In this document: positions 46,589-58,104 of the stretch, piece by piece
Numbering within the stretch: position 1 is the first letter of the stretch
Layout of the letters: each line of letters opens with the position of its first letter
Assembly (NCBI GenBank): GCA_036784855.1
Contig: JAZDSV010000003.1
Coordinates: forward strand, 68,501 to 132,500
From: Aphelidium insulamus
Taxonomy: Eukaryota > Aphelidiomycota > Aphelidea > Aphelidiaceae
Direction: 5' to 3'
Length of the DNA: 64,000 nucleotides
Translations under genes and position numbers: made by a program
The notes under the pieces: generated by a model
What the model saw: the letters and a program-made list of their open reading frames with translations, nothing else
Database searches by the model: none
Told to the model about the DNA's origin: nothing

Positions 46589-46925
46589 TCGCCTTCCAAA
46601 CCACACCACACATTTGCAACAGAGACAAATATGCTGCATTACATATTCTAAAAAGATTTATCTATGAGAGGGACCTGCCAGTGTAGGCCGTTGTACGCTG
46701 AATGCCGACCCGCTTACGGAATTTGTGTAGCCAGAGGCCGTGATTACGCAGCACTTCCTCCTGTCGGCCCTGTTCCGACATCCAACCTTGCGGGGTAGTG
46801 TATGTATTGGCCTTTCTCGGCGTGAATGCATTGTCTGTGGCCGTGCGAGTTGGTCTTATTAGTGAAGGAGCAGCGTAATTTGGCGAAGCGTGGACGAGTG
46901 AGCGACTAGTGATAAGTCAGCTGCA
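46589..46925. other. Intergenic between convergent genes, nothing recognised
   Basis: 337 bp separating the 3' ends of ribophorin II and CEP164. No supported gene or repeat. Confidence 0.4.
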
Positions 46926-49900
46926 TCATTTGGTGAAATCATGCACGATATACCTTCGCTGTGCAGCAATATTACTCGAAGTGGCAATCCGGCGATCTTG
47001 CTGCTTCAAATCATTGACGACATTCCTCTCCGAAAGCCTAAAGCCGTCCACGAACCTCGTCGAGTCACTGATGTCAATGTGTGGCTGAGGCATAGACATC
47101 GGTGCCGATGTGGCCTCGTCGCCAGGTTTGAGCCTCTGTGCAGTAATTAAGCATATTGTGCCAGGATTTGAACTTAGGCATACATACACTGCTAATGTCG
47201 TCCAATTCTTGTTTCCACCGTTGCCGCGTTGCCTCTAGCTGCGTCTGGCGCTGAAGGATGCGACCACGTTGAGCTTTGAGTTTTTTTCGCGTCTTGCTCA
47301 GCTCCTTTGACTCCATTTGAAAAGGCATATCAATGGCGGATGGAACAGCGGCGTACTCCGTCCTGCAGGCAATATGTATTTAGTCCTTATATACAAAGAG
47401 ATGGATATAAAGAAGGGAACATACCGAGAGTTCTCCCCGCCGTCACCAAACGATGGCTGCGACGAGAAATCGTCCGAGTCATCATCGCCAGCGCCGCCGA
47501 AATCTAACGCTTCATCCAACAGTCGGCCTGCAGCAGATTAGTGAAAAGTGCGAAGAACGCAATGCTCCTTACTCGCTGCTGAACGATACGAATGATGATT
47601 ATGCTGCATCTTTGGCGCTGGACTGTCGTCAACGGATGTTCTTCGGTCCTCTGGCATTGCGCGACTCGGTGACACCGACAGTGAGCGACTGTCAATATCG
47701 CTCGGCGTGACAGCTCTGGCCCTGCGAACATAATCCCTGGAGCGTGTGTACTCGCGGCTAGTTTCCCGTCTGTTCGATGGTGGCCGTGGCTGCTGGATTG
47801 ACTTTGCCGGCACGACTTGGGTTGCACTGGCCAGGCTATCATTCTCGGCAGTACTGAGTCGCAGACGTCGCTGTTCCAGCTGGAGCTCCATCTCGTCCAG
47901 CGCCTTTGTCTCCCTGTCCAGGAATTCCCGGCGACGGCGCTGCAGCACGAATAGGCGATCATTATCGCGGACAGCTGCATTGGCCTTTTCGCGAGTGCTG
48001 ACAAACGACGCAACAATCTCCTGCTCGTTGTGGACGGCCGTGTGCTGCCGTGCGCGAGCCAACTTTTCTTCGAGCGCCTGCAACTGCTGAGCCAGCTCAG
48101 CTTTGGTCTTGGTGATCTTGTTCTGCAGCTCTATCGTGGCGAGGTCGTTTTGTCGTTGGAGATCGCGCTGCACCTGCTGCAGCTTGGCGCTATAAGCATC
48201 GGTCTTTTGTCGCAGTATTGTCCGCTCTTTGGCCTCTGCTTCGGCTGCGGCTAGTTCATGCTGCTGGCGCCATTTGGCCTTCACTGCGTCCAAGTCTCGG
48301 GCGCCAGCAGCTTCCTCTTGTTCTCGACGCCGCTGCCACTGCACGCGCATCTCTGCCAGTGATTCCTCGTGACGGCGCCGCTCTTCAGCCTCGCCTGCCT
48401 CAAAGCTTTTTGCCAGCTTGTCTTTGCGCTCGGTAAAGTCTTGCCGCAGCTGTGCCAGTTCACTGTTCAACTGTGCTTCGTACTGGCCGCGCTTCCTGTC
48501 GGCGTCGGTGCGGTATGTGTCCTCGCTCAGAGCAGCCGCATACTTTGCCTCCATGTCCCGTTTGAACTGAGCCATGTGCACCTCATGCTCGTGCCTCAGT
48601 CGCGCCTCCTCTCGCTCGCGCTTGGCATCGTGCTCTTCACGAAGCTGCACCCTGGCGCGCTCAAATTGTTCTGCCAACCGGCGCTCCTCGGCCGTCAGAC
48701 GCTCCCGCATGGCCGACTCCAGGTCCGCCAGACGGCCCGTACAATACGTGTCCAGTCTGGCGCGCTCCGCACGCTCAAATTCATCTCGCTGTGCCGCGAA
48801 CGCCGCGCGCAACTTGGCCATCTGCGCGTCATTGACCAGCCGCTCCTCGCGCTCTCTGTCCTCCATCTCGCGACGCATCGCATCCAGCTTCTCCGTCAGC
48901 AGCCGGGCCATGAGTTCACGCTGGTGCTTGGCGTCGAATTCAGGGTTTTCGGAAGCGCCGGCGACAATGTGCTTGATGTTGTCGGCGGCGGCGCCCGGGT
49001 CCCGTTTCAGCAGCGTCTCGTCCAGCTGGAACACGCTAAAGTCCAGGTTTGGCCGCTGCATGGCAGCCGTCGACGATTTGCGTGACGCAATTGCGGACGG
49101 GCCCTTCAGTATGCCGCCCGTGTACGCGGCCGTGGTGCCGGATGCGGTTCCGGCGCCCGGGGCCTGGAACGAGGTCGAGTAGGCTTTGGCGAGCGGTTGT
49201 GGTGACGCGGTCCCAGTCAGTCGCGCCAACGCGGCGTTGCGCGCGGCACGGTCCTCGCTCACGTTGGCCACGGAGGATTTGCGGCTGCTGGCGGGCAGTG
49301 TAACCGCTGCGGGGCGCGCCTGTGACACTGATGCCGCCTCGCTACTGTCTTGGCCGCCGTCGTCATCAAAGCGTATGCCCTTTTTGGCGGTGGCAGTGGC
49401 GGCCTGAGGCGACGGAGGCAGTGTATCGGCGCTCTGCACCGCAACCCGACTGATCTCGGAGCGTTGTGTCGGCGACTTGGACGCGGTTGACTGCTGTTGC
49501 TGTTGTTGCTTCTGTGGTTTGTGCTCGCCATCAGCGCTGTCAGGGTGTTCTCCGTCGCTGATGCTACCACTATTACTGTAGTCATCACCATCTGCCTTCT
49601 GGTGTGCAGCAGTCTCCTCGGCTAGCGGTGCCGTCGACGGACGGGCCTCTTCAAAGTAGCGTATAGCCTCCTCCTCCAGAGCGGCATCATCACCGGGCCT
49701 CCAACCGGGCGGCGGAATCGGCTGCTGTTTGCGGTGGTCGTGGTACAGCTTGAGAAAGTGCTCGTCGCACGGATGCGTCCACACGCTCTCGCCCGTGCTA
49801 AAGTTGAAGTAGTAGACCTGGCCGTCTTCTGTCTGGCTGCGCGAAACGTCAGTGACTGACTGTTAGTTGTGCATAAAGTACTTACCACGGCTTCCACGCC

Positions 49901-50153
49901 TTGGGAAGTGGCGCCTTTAACCCGGCGCGGGCCACCCAGACCAGATGTGGTTCCGCCTCCACGTCCAGTCCCAGAAATTCGGCGTACTCGGCGATTTCTA
50001 CGCGCGCTGTGAGCGTGAAACGTGGTGTGATACTGTCTCACCGTCGTCGGTCGGTTCGTACGATTCGTCATACTTTTCCTCCAGTATGACGCTCTGGGTC
50101 TGCGCTGCCCGGCGTTCTTGTGCCGATTGCTGCTGTTGCTGGTGTTGTTCCAT
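46926..50153 (-). CDS. CEP164: CEP164-like centriolar distal-appendage protein
   Basis: Six exons: 50153-50042, 49997-49886, 49836-47573, 47527-47425, 47362-47188, 47135-46926; 991 aa. The N-terminus is diagnostic: [29 protein letters not shown], then [23 protein letters not shown] and a WW domain [27 protein letters not shown] Ser/Thr/Pro/Gln-rich region leads into ~400 residues of charged coiled coil, then an acidic patch ([13 protein letters not shown]) and another coiled segment. CEP164 docks the mother centriole to membrane and recruits TTBK2 for ciliogenesis, so the organism very likely builds a cilium at some stage. Exon 3 (2264 nt) is the longest in the window. Confidence 0.88.
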
Positions 50154-50901
50154 TCTGGCAGCGCCTGCCTGCTGGTGGTGCTGCACAGAGTATGTACACC
50201 CACACTGGAGTAGAGTACTGGTGGAGCTATTTAAACTGTCAAGGCGTCTTGTTTGTTCTCATGCTGCGAATGTAAATCAACAACTGCTGGTGTTTATAAT
50301 GCGTCAAACGTCTACGCAATGTCTTGGTTGTGACATATATCCGCAAGTTTATTGCGTAGGCATATATGTACGTGTACAGCACGTATTATTGTGATTGTGT
50401 GCCTATTGTGTGTGCATTTAGCTTTTCGAATGAACGTTGACATATATTGAAATGTAAACAATCTGATAAACTAGACTGTATGATTAACCTGCGCTGCAAG
50501 TCTCCTAGAAGGTAAATTTCGGAAACAGAAACCTTAACACAAAGATCTTGTTAATCATACAAGCAGCGAAGATAAATGTAATGTCAAGGATAAGTATATG
50601 AAAATTAGACATGGTTGATTATCAAACACGCAGTGAGACTCATTGCCAGAATCCCTACCACGACTATATAGACTGTATTTATACATAAACACACACAAAG
50701 TCTGCAAGATTAAAGCAATAAAACCACGCAATCTGATTGGCTGGCCGACACCGTGTATATATAAGCAGCCTGCCAATATCACGCGCAGTCACCAGCGCGA
50801 TTGTTTTCTGTCGCGGCAACTGTTTCATTGCGCACTCTTATATACACAAACACACATTTTCCCTCTCTTACCTTCTCCCTCCCAGCCACCATCTGCACAC
50901 C
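50154..50901. other. Divergent intergenic region, CEP164 / isocitrate lyase
   Basis: 748 bp, AT-rich in the middle. No gene seen. The right end holds promoter-like elements for isocitrate lyase (see next entry). Confidence 0.4.
50736..50764 (+). promoter_or_regulatory. Putative CCAAT/TATA promoter of isocitrate lyase
   Basis: An inverted CCAAT (ATTGG, 50736-50740) lies 15 bp upstream of TATATATAA (50756-50764), about 138 bp before the ATG at 50902. A CT-rich tract (ttccctctcttaccttctccctccc, broken here for length: starts near 50860) lies between TATA and ATG. Sequence match only. Confidence 0.4.
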
Positions 50902-52715
50902 ATGACCTCGGCCGACTTTGTGGACATGGAGGAAAAGTCCTTCCGCGAGGATATTGCCGCCATTAAAAAGTGGTGGGCCAGTGACCGTTTCGCCGGGTTG
51001 AAACGCTCCTACACCGCCGAGTCCGTGGCGGCTCTGCGCGGCACAATGCGCCAAGAGTACGCCAGCAACCAGCAGGCCATTAAGCTGTGGAAGCTGCTCA
51101 ACAAGCACCACGCTGCCAAAACCGCCTCGCATACGTTTGGTGCGCTCGACCCGATCCAGGTGGCTCAGATGGCCAAGTACATCGAGACGGTGTATGTGTC
51201 TGGCTGGCAGTGCTCTTCCACCGCCTCCACCTCCAACGAGCCTGGCCCTGATCTTGCCGACTATCCGGTATGTTTAATGTGGTTGATATTCATGGTCTAA
51301 CAGCACCGCCGCCGCCAGATGGACACTGTGCCAAACAAGGTGGAGCACCTGTTCTTGGCACAGCAGTTCCACGACCGCAAACAGCGCCACGAGCGCATGT
51401 CCATGACCAAAGAGGAGCGTCTGCGCACGCCCTATGTGGACTTTTTGCGTCCCATTGTCGCGGATGCTGACACTGGACACGGAGGTATTACCGCCACCAT
51501 GAAGTTGACCAAGATGTTTGTGGAGCGCGGTGCTGCCGGAGTGCACATTGAGGACCAGGTATTCATTTTATGTATCTATAAGTACATTATTTTAAATGTA
51601 TCAGGCTGCCGGGACAAAAAAGTGCGGTCACATGGCCGGCAAAGTGCTGGTGCCCATCAGTGAACACATCAACCGCTTGAATGCCATCCGCCTTCAGATG
51701 GACATCATGGGCGTCGAGTGCATTGTCGTGGCGCGTTCCGATTCGGAGGCGGCCACGCTACTCACCTCCAATATCGACAGCCGTGACCACAAGTTCATCA
51801 TTGGCTGCACCAATCCGGACTTGAAGCCGTTGGTGCAAGAGTTGAAGGAGGCGGAGGAGGCCGGCAAAACTGGCAGCGAACTCCAAGCTGTGGAGGACGC
51901 ATGGATCGCGAAAGCCGGGCTTAAACTCTACTCTGCTGCCGTGGAGGACAGCATTGCTGCGTCTGGCCAGGCCAACAAGGACACGCTGCTGAAACAGTGG
52001 CAGACCAAGACGGCGACCATGACTCACGCAGAGTCTCGCGCCTACGCCAAGGAAATCGGCGTGGAGATCTTCTGGTGCTGGGACGCACCTCGTCCTCGCG
52101 AGGGCTACTACCGTTACCTTGGAGGCACAAAGTGTGCGATCAATCGCGCAGTCGCCTATGCGCCCTACGCGGACCTCATTTGGATGGAGACCAAGAAGCC
52201 TATCCGTGCGCAGGCCGAAGAGTTCGCCAAGGGCGTGCTTGCCAAGTACCCAAGCCAGATGCTGGCCTACAACTTGTCACCCTCCTTCAACTGGTGAGTG
52301 GAGTTTTATATATTTTATTTGTCGTATGACACCTGATGGCAGGGATGCGGCTGGAATGTCGGACAAGGAGATCCGCACCTTCATTGACGACCTGGGCAAA
52401 CTGGGCTTTGTATGGCAGTTCATCACTCTGGCCGGATTCCACGCCAACTCTCTTTCCATTGACATGTTTGCACGCGACTTTGCGGCGCGTGGCATGAGCG
52501 CATATGTCGAGGGCGTGCAGCGCAAAGAGCGCGAGAATGGCGTCGAAACGCTGCAGCATCAAAAGTGGTCCGGTGCCAACTACTATGACGAGCTGATCAA
52601 GGTGGTGCAGGGCGGTGTCGCGTCCACCACGGCCATGGGCAAGGGTGTGACGGAGTCGCAGTTTGAAATTGGACCCGGCGGCAAAGCGGACAACAAGAAG
52701 CGCAAGACCAAGTAG
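50902..52715 (+). CDS. ICL1: Isocitrate lyase, fungal type
   Basis: Four exons: 50902-51267, 51319-51558, 51605-52293, 52343-52715; 555 aa. Family blocks: [49 protein letters not shown], the catalytic [13 protein letters not shown], and YNLSPSFNW. The ~100-residue insertion after the KKCGH strand region typical of fungal and other eukaryotic lyases is present. It cleaves isocitrate to glyoxylate and succinate, allowing growth on C2 compounds or fat. The C-terminus is KKRKTK, not a PTS1 tripeptide, so the protein is either cytosolic or peroxisomal by another route. Confidence 0.95.
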
Positions 52716-52792
52716 TTTGACCACCTGATGCAACCACGCTCATTGGAACAAAATATAACAGCTGAGTTCAAATTTATATATTGTGAATAAGT

Positions 52793-55700
52793 TTAAGCCG
52801 CCGATATCGCCATGTCGCTGGTGGCGGCAACTGCCGTAGTTGCTGTTACTGCCTTGACATCGATGTGAATAGACTTGGGTTTCGATGCAGCCAATGGCGG
52901 TGATCGTGAACTACTGGCACATGTGACTGCGATCAAGGCGAGTGCCAGTGCCGCAACACCGCATAGCACTCCGATAAGAAAGTAGAGCGAACTTTTGTGA
53001 AATATCAAGTTGACGCCACGAAGCGAGTAAGCCACCGGCTGTGCATTCAGTATTGTGATGTAGGCGCGGTCAGCGGCGACTCCATTGACCGATTCCCACT
53101 GCTGCGCAACCTCCTTGTCGATTCGAATGTATCCACGCACCAGATCCTTGTAGGCGCCGGCAAACTTGATGCTGCCACTGTTGGCGGGCAGGGTGGTGTT
53201 GGTGCACGAATCCGTCGGTTGAATTTCACCGTTCTGTATGCTATACCCAATGGGACAGTTGAAGTTGATGGAGTAATTGAGTGCCAGCTGCCCGTATCCA
53301 TACGGACTCAAGCCAAACAGATACGGGTCGTTGATGTACTGGATCCACTCCATCTGGATGGCGTACAGGCTTCGGTCGGCGAAAATGGTAGATAGCTGGT
53401 GCACGACAAGTTGCACGGGAGAAACAACTACATTACTTAGGCCAGCTTCCTGTAGTGACGGGACGTATATGTCATTGCCAGACGTGCGCACACTGCCGCT
53501 TGGCTGGTTCAAGTGCATTAAACGGGTCTCACACGAGGAGTCTCGTTGGCTAGTCACCTGCTGCACAATGTCGGCGTACGAGGCGAGCAACGAGTGCGAC
53601 TTTGTCAGGTCGAGCAATCGCGAAAATTGCAGCTTGAATGTCTCTTCAGCGCTAGATAGCGCTTCGGCAGCCAGCACTATCTGATCCCAGGCATCGACGT
53701 AGGCTGCAGTGTCCTTGTTTGCCGCAGTAGACGTCTCGTTGATGTACGTTCGAATCTGCCACAATGCACCGCTGAACACCGTAGAGTCATGATGGATCTC
53801 TCCCGTAATCCGGCTTGACCTTGTCTCACTGGCATAGCAACTCTGCGTGCATAAGTCGATATATATAACATTGATGTGCACGCACCTGATGGTCATTGTC
53901 CAAGTTACGGTTGACAGAAGTGATCCACCCGCTGGACAAGTCAACTCGCTTACATTTGACCACCGCCCAATAGTCACTCCACGCCTCGTTCATGGCGCCC
54001 GGATCTGGTGCAACGCCGTACACGGGGTGCGGGATAAACTTTGGCAGCCACGGAATTAACTGGTTGGTCACTGCGTGCATCATCTCATGGTAAACGATAC
54101 AATTGTCCAGCGACCAGTCCCGCGTTGCACCTTGGCCAAAGCCGAGAAACGACACCGACGGGTTGCCCAGCGCATAGAGACAGGATCCATCCTGACAGCT
54201 GGTCTCGGATGCAACTTCATCGCCCGCATGATAGAAGAAGGCATTGTCAAAGGTCACCATGGAATTTGAGCCAGATACAACAATTGGAGAATCCGCATTG
54301 CGGCCAAGACCTACCGCAATGGACGCCTTGATGTGATCATATGAGGGGTAGAGCTGTTGGATATTGCTCGTCAGCAGGAACTGATTGCCATACTCGCCCG
54401 TCTGCGACAAGTTGCCAGGGTTCATCAGGCTCGAAGTTGTTAATATGGAGCAGTTTAGCGGGGACTGGTGCGTCAACATGCAGTGCTGTGCAGTCAGTCT
54501 TGATCGAATAAACTGCAGCCACTGCTCGCCCAAGTTGTACACCTACAAGGAATGTGTCAAACACAGTTGTCATGTAGTGTGCACACTTGCATTAGACTCG
54601 GCAAATGTATCATGGGCATCATAATCGTCGACTTGGCCAGTCCAGGAAGATGTGAATCCCGTGCTGGCGTCCTGGAGGGCTCGACCGGCCATTACGGGCA
54701 AATCCACATATTGTATGTGCACATTGCCGCCATCGAATCCATCACCGGTCCAGTCTTTGTCCACGTTCAGTATGCTCCCAGGCACGGCAAACTTCCACTT
54801 GGCTCCCTGCGGGTCTGGTGCGTCTGGCGGGATAATCGGCGCGTATTTTTCCAACAGTGCCTCATCATCCAAGCACAGCACCTGGGCAATATCGCAATCG
54901 CGCGCGTTAAAGTTGTTGCCAACCATGCACAAGTACTGCAGACAATTGTTGGCGGTTCTGTGGTACTTTCCGTGGACGCCGGCGGTTGTCACGGCGGTCT
55001 CGTTCGCGGTCAGCAGATTTGGGAGTGTCACTAGGCGCGCATCGCCCGGGTCTCCCACATACTCATCGGGGAACACGTACGCCACATCCGCAGCCGCCAT
55101 GTGCATGAGCGGCCTGGACCGCAGAATCCGGCCTGTTTGTGCGTCGATAATGAGTTCAGCGTGCGCCTGCATCGGCACGCCGTCCGTCACGGACACACGG
55201 TACGCGGCACGGATCGGTGAGGCGAACGACGCGTCCAAGTAGTAGACCCGGCGTGCGTTGCTGCTACTTCCACCACCGGTGACGGCATCTCGCTTGAACA
55301 AATGTTTTAACTTGTCGCCGACAGCCGCAGATTTTACGGAGTCAAGTGCTTGCGACACGGACAGTCTGAATTCTGTGGGCTGCCACGCGTTAAAATCTTT
55401 GCCATCTTCGGGAATGTGGACATGTGCCAGTTGTCGCGTGTCCGCGTTGAATGAGAGGAGCCGGTCCGCATTCATTACGGGAATGGGCTCGCCGCCCGCC
55501 TTGAGCTGTATTTGCGGCACCAGCCGGAATATCAAGTGCCCTTGCGATAGACTACGCGTGGCCGATAAGCATGCGTGTCTAGCTAGGATCACGTCCCACG
55601 TACTCTGCGTGCTGGATGCGATAGTGGGCGAATGAGCGCGTAAAGTGCCGGTCCACCAGGAGCCACTCGTCGGTGTGGACAAGTTCATGCAACGCATCAA

Positions 55701-55854
55701 CAGCACTGCCAACGTACAATGTCACTCAAGTACGTATGAGATCAATGGTGTACCTCGCGTCTCGCCGCTCACTACGACCAAGCTGCAGACAAGCGACTTG
55801 ATGCACCACCGTGATGCTGAGGATAGCCGCTAGGGCACAGACAGCCCGAAACAT
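52793..55854 (-). CDS. Membrane-anchored gluzincin metalloprotease (M36/M4-like)
   Basis: Five exons: 55854-55754, 55705-55604, 55551-54591, 54542-53886, 53842-52793; 956 aa. Signal peptide MFRAVCALAAILSITVVH. An FTP/PepSY-like propeptide (residues ~50-270) contains RLVPQIQLKAGGEPIPV and AELIIDAQTGRIL. The zinc site is IVYHEMMHAVTNQL with a third-ligand NEAWSDYWA about 40 residues on, as in fungalysin and thermolysin. A long C-terminal extracellular part with many Asn-X-Thr sites ends in one membrane helix (FLIGVLCGVAALALALIAV) and a short tail. Predicted cell-surface or secreted endopeptidase; the exact family is uncertain. Intron 3 (54544-54590) probably uses GCAAGT; an in-frame GT donor lies 6 nt on. 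Confidence 0.8.
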
Positions 55855-55995
55855 TGAAGATGAGATGTCGTAACGTGCGGATGGCAACGGGAAGGTTAAC
55901 CACCACCCACTACCGTAGTCAAGGAGTGTATTTTCGTGCCAGACATCATCCGTAGAGACACTTGACGCAGAAACGTTAACTTACTGCAGCCGGGA

Positions 55996-57777
55996 ATGAT
56001 GGACAGCGCGGCAGTAACATCCACGCCACTCATCGAAGTGGGAGCACACGATGCACAGGGCACGGTGCGTGGCGTGACGCACGGCACCGCATCGCTGTCC
56101 AGCATCAACAATGACATTTCGCCCACGCGCCGTATAATCTGGGAGACAATGAACGATCCGGGCTTCTCGCGCACTGCCCGGCTCTTCCACTACTTTGAGA
56201 CCGTGATGGTCATTGTGGCCATTGTGAGCTTCATGCTGCAGACGGACTACGATTACAACGGCGCCAAGCCCGGGCAACAAGAATCGTGGTTCAGTCTGGA
56301 AGCGGTGCTCACTGCCTACTTCACCACCGGTACTTTACCACCCATTGCACTCACTTCTGTGACTACCACTTACTTACCACATTCATACAACAGAACTGTT
56401 AATACGCCTGGGAATGTGTCCGGACCGCAAAAAGTTCCTGGTGCAGTGGCTGAACTGGGCCGACTTTGTCTCCGTGTTGCCCTTCTACATCTTTGTCATC
56501 TACTTTGCCGTCAACGACTCGGACAATATAATCAGCGGCACCGTGCAGCACTCGGACAACAGCATCGCCACCAAACTGGTGTCCAACTCGTTCAAGATCA
56601 ATGGGTTGCGCATGCTGCGCCTCCTCCGTATAGTCCGTCTGTTTCGCCTGCTGCGCACCAACGCCACCATGTCTGTGATGGGCAAGGCACTCAGTATCAG
56701 TCGCGACGGGCTCCTGATGCTGGTTATGGTGTACATCATATCCCTGGTGACATTTGCCAGTGCGGCATTCTACGCCGAGACCTCCATCTGTGGCTACGGT
56801 GAATACTCTGCCGTACGTGCATCATATAACTAACTTATGTTGTACGCTGGACAATTCACTCACACTACATCACTGGGCAGTACGACGATCTGCGCAGTAC
56901 ATGGACAAACAGGACAATGCTTCTATACTATGACAATACCATCAAAGTGCAGCTCAATGGAAGGCCGTGCGCATTTCAGTCCATCTTTGACGCGTGCTGG
57001 TGGTGCATAGTGACCATTGCAACTGTGGGCTACGGCGATGTGATCCTGTACTCGACGTCGGGGCGAATTATTGCCGGACTGACCATGATTACGGGTGTGC
57101 TGCTGCTGGGGTTCCCCGTGTCCGTGTTCAGCGCCAACTTCTCCACCATATACCAGCAGCACCGGTTGGACACGGAGAAGGCGAAAAACAACCGACTACA
57201 CCTGAAGCACCACATTGAGCGACGGAAGAGCCGCTCAGCTGCACGCTCCAACCAGGTCGCCCCAACCATAATCAAAGAGTCTGTGACGATATCCGACGAC
57301 AACGCCGGCAACAGCAATGTGCACGGTAGCAGCAATTCACACAATGCCGAGATCGGGTTCAGGAACTCTGTCAGCGCGCCGTACGCGCTCTCATCAGTGG
57401 TAAATCGCCATTTGTCACCGCTCATTGCCGCCGCCACGGAACAGCACAAACATCCATACAATCAGCACCATCATTTGCAACAACATGCCGTGAGTGCCGA
57501 GAGCGCCTTCAGCACGGATCAGTCGAGCAGTGGTGCCGACGCCACATCCATACGTTCGTCGCCATCCATGGGTCAGGAGGGAGGTGGCGGATTTGACGTG
57601 TCCAGCACCAGTGTACAAATGGTGAGTGTTCCGTGGCAAGAGCTGGTGGGACTGCGGCGAATGTTGGCCGCGAATGAGAAGGACTTGGCGGCCGTGCAAG
57701 CGCAACTCAATGACCTGGAGCAGAAACGACGCGAGACAACGGCACTGGTAAACAGGCTGCTTCCAGCGTCGATATGA
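55996..57777 (+). CDS. Voltage-gated potassium channel (Kv-like)
   Basis: Three exons: 55996-56329, 56394-56812, 56881-57777; 549 aa. Short N-terminus (~65 residues) with no T1 tetramerisation domain. S1 around VMVIVAIVSFMLQTD, S2-S3 with ELLIRLGMCPDRKKFLVQWLNWADFVSVLPFYIF, S4 GLRMLRLLRIVRLFRLLR (Arg every third residue), S5 MLVMVYIISLVTFASAAFYAE, pore AFQSIFDACWWCIVTIATVGYGD and S6 GLTMITGVLLLGFPVSVFSANF. The filter TVGYGD gives K+ selectivity; the Kv hinge PVP reads PVS. The C-tail is Ser/His/Gln-rich and ends in a coiled coil (ELVGLRRMLAANEKDLAAVQAQL) that might mediate tetramer assembly instead of T1. Confidence 0.92.
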
Positions 57778-58104
57778 TGTGCAATTAGTTGTCTGTCTGC
57801 TCGCAGTACCACTACAAGTAATAGACATGCCGCAATGGAATGGTATTAACTGGAGCCTACAATTACATGCACCTGGTACATGTATATATATATATACATT
57901 CATATATGTAAGCACTTGCCACCTTGGCTGCCCAGTGATATCAAGAGCAGCCAATTTAATTCCAGCCGATCAGCGTGCATATTGATACGCACACTGTGTA
58001 ACACTCACCAACACGCTGACTAACGCACACACACTTACACACTTACACACACACACTTACACACACACACTTACACACACACACTTACACACACACACAC
58101 TTCC
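57778..58104. repeat. Intergenic with AT and compound (AC)n minisatellite
   Basis: 327 bp. A short (TA)n tract lies at 57883-57906. From about 58025 to 58101 a CA-rich array repeats with period about 16 (acacacacacactt units), ending 3 bp before the LysM gene ATG. Confidence 0.8.

Noticed and set aside
48369-49182. Long + strand open frames opposite CEP164
   Set aside because: Antisense shadows of a GC-rich coiled-coil exon; Ser/Arg/Leu-rich with no domain.
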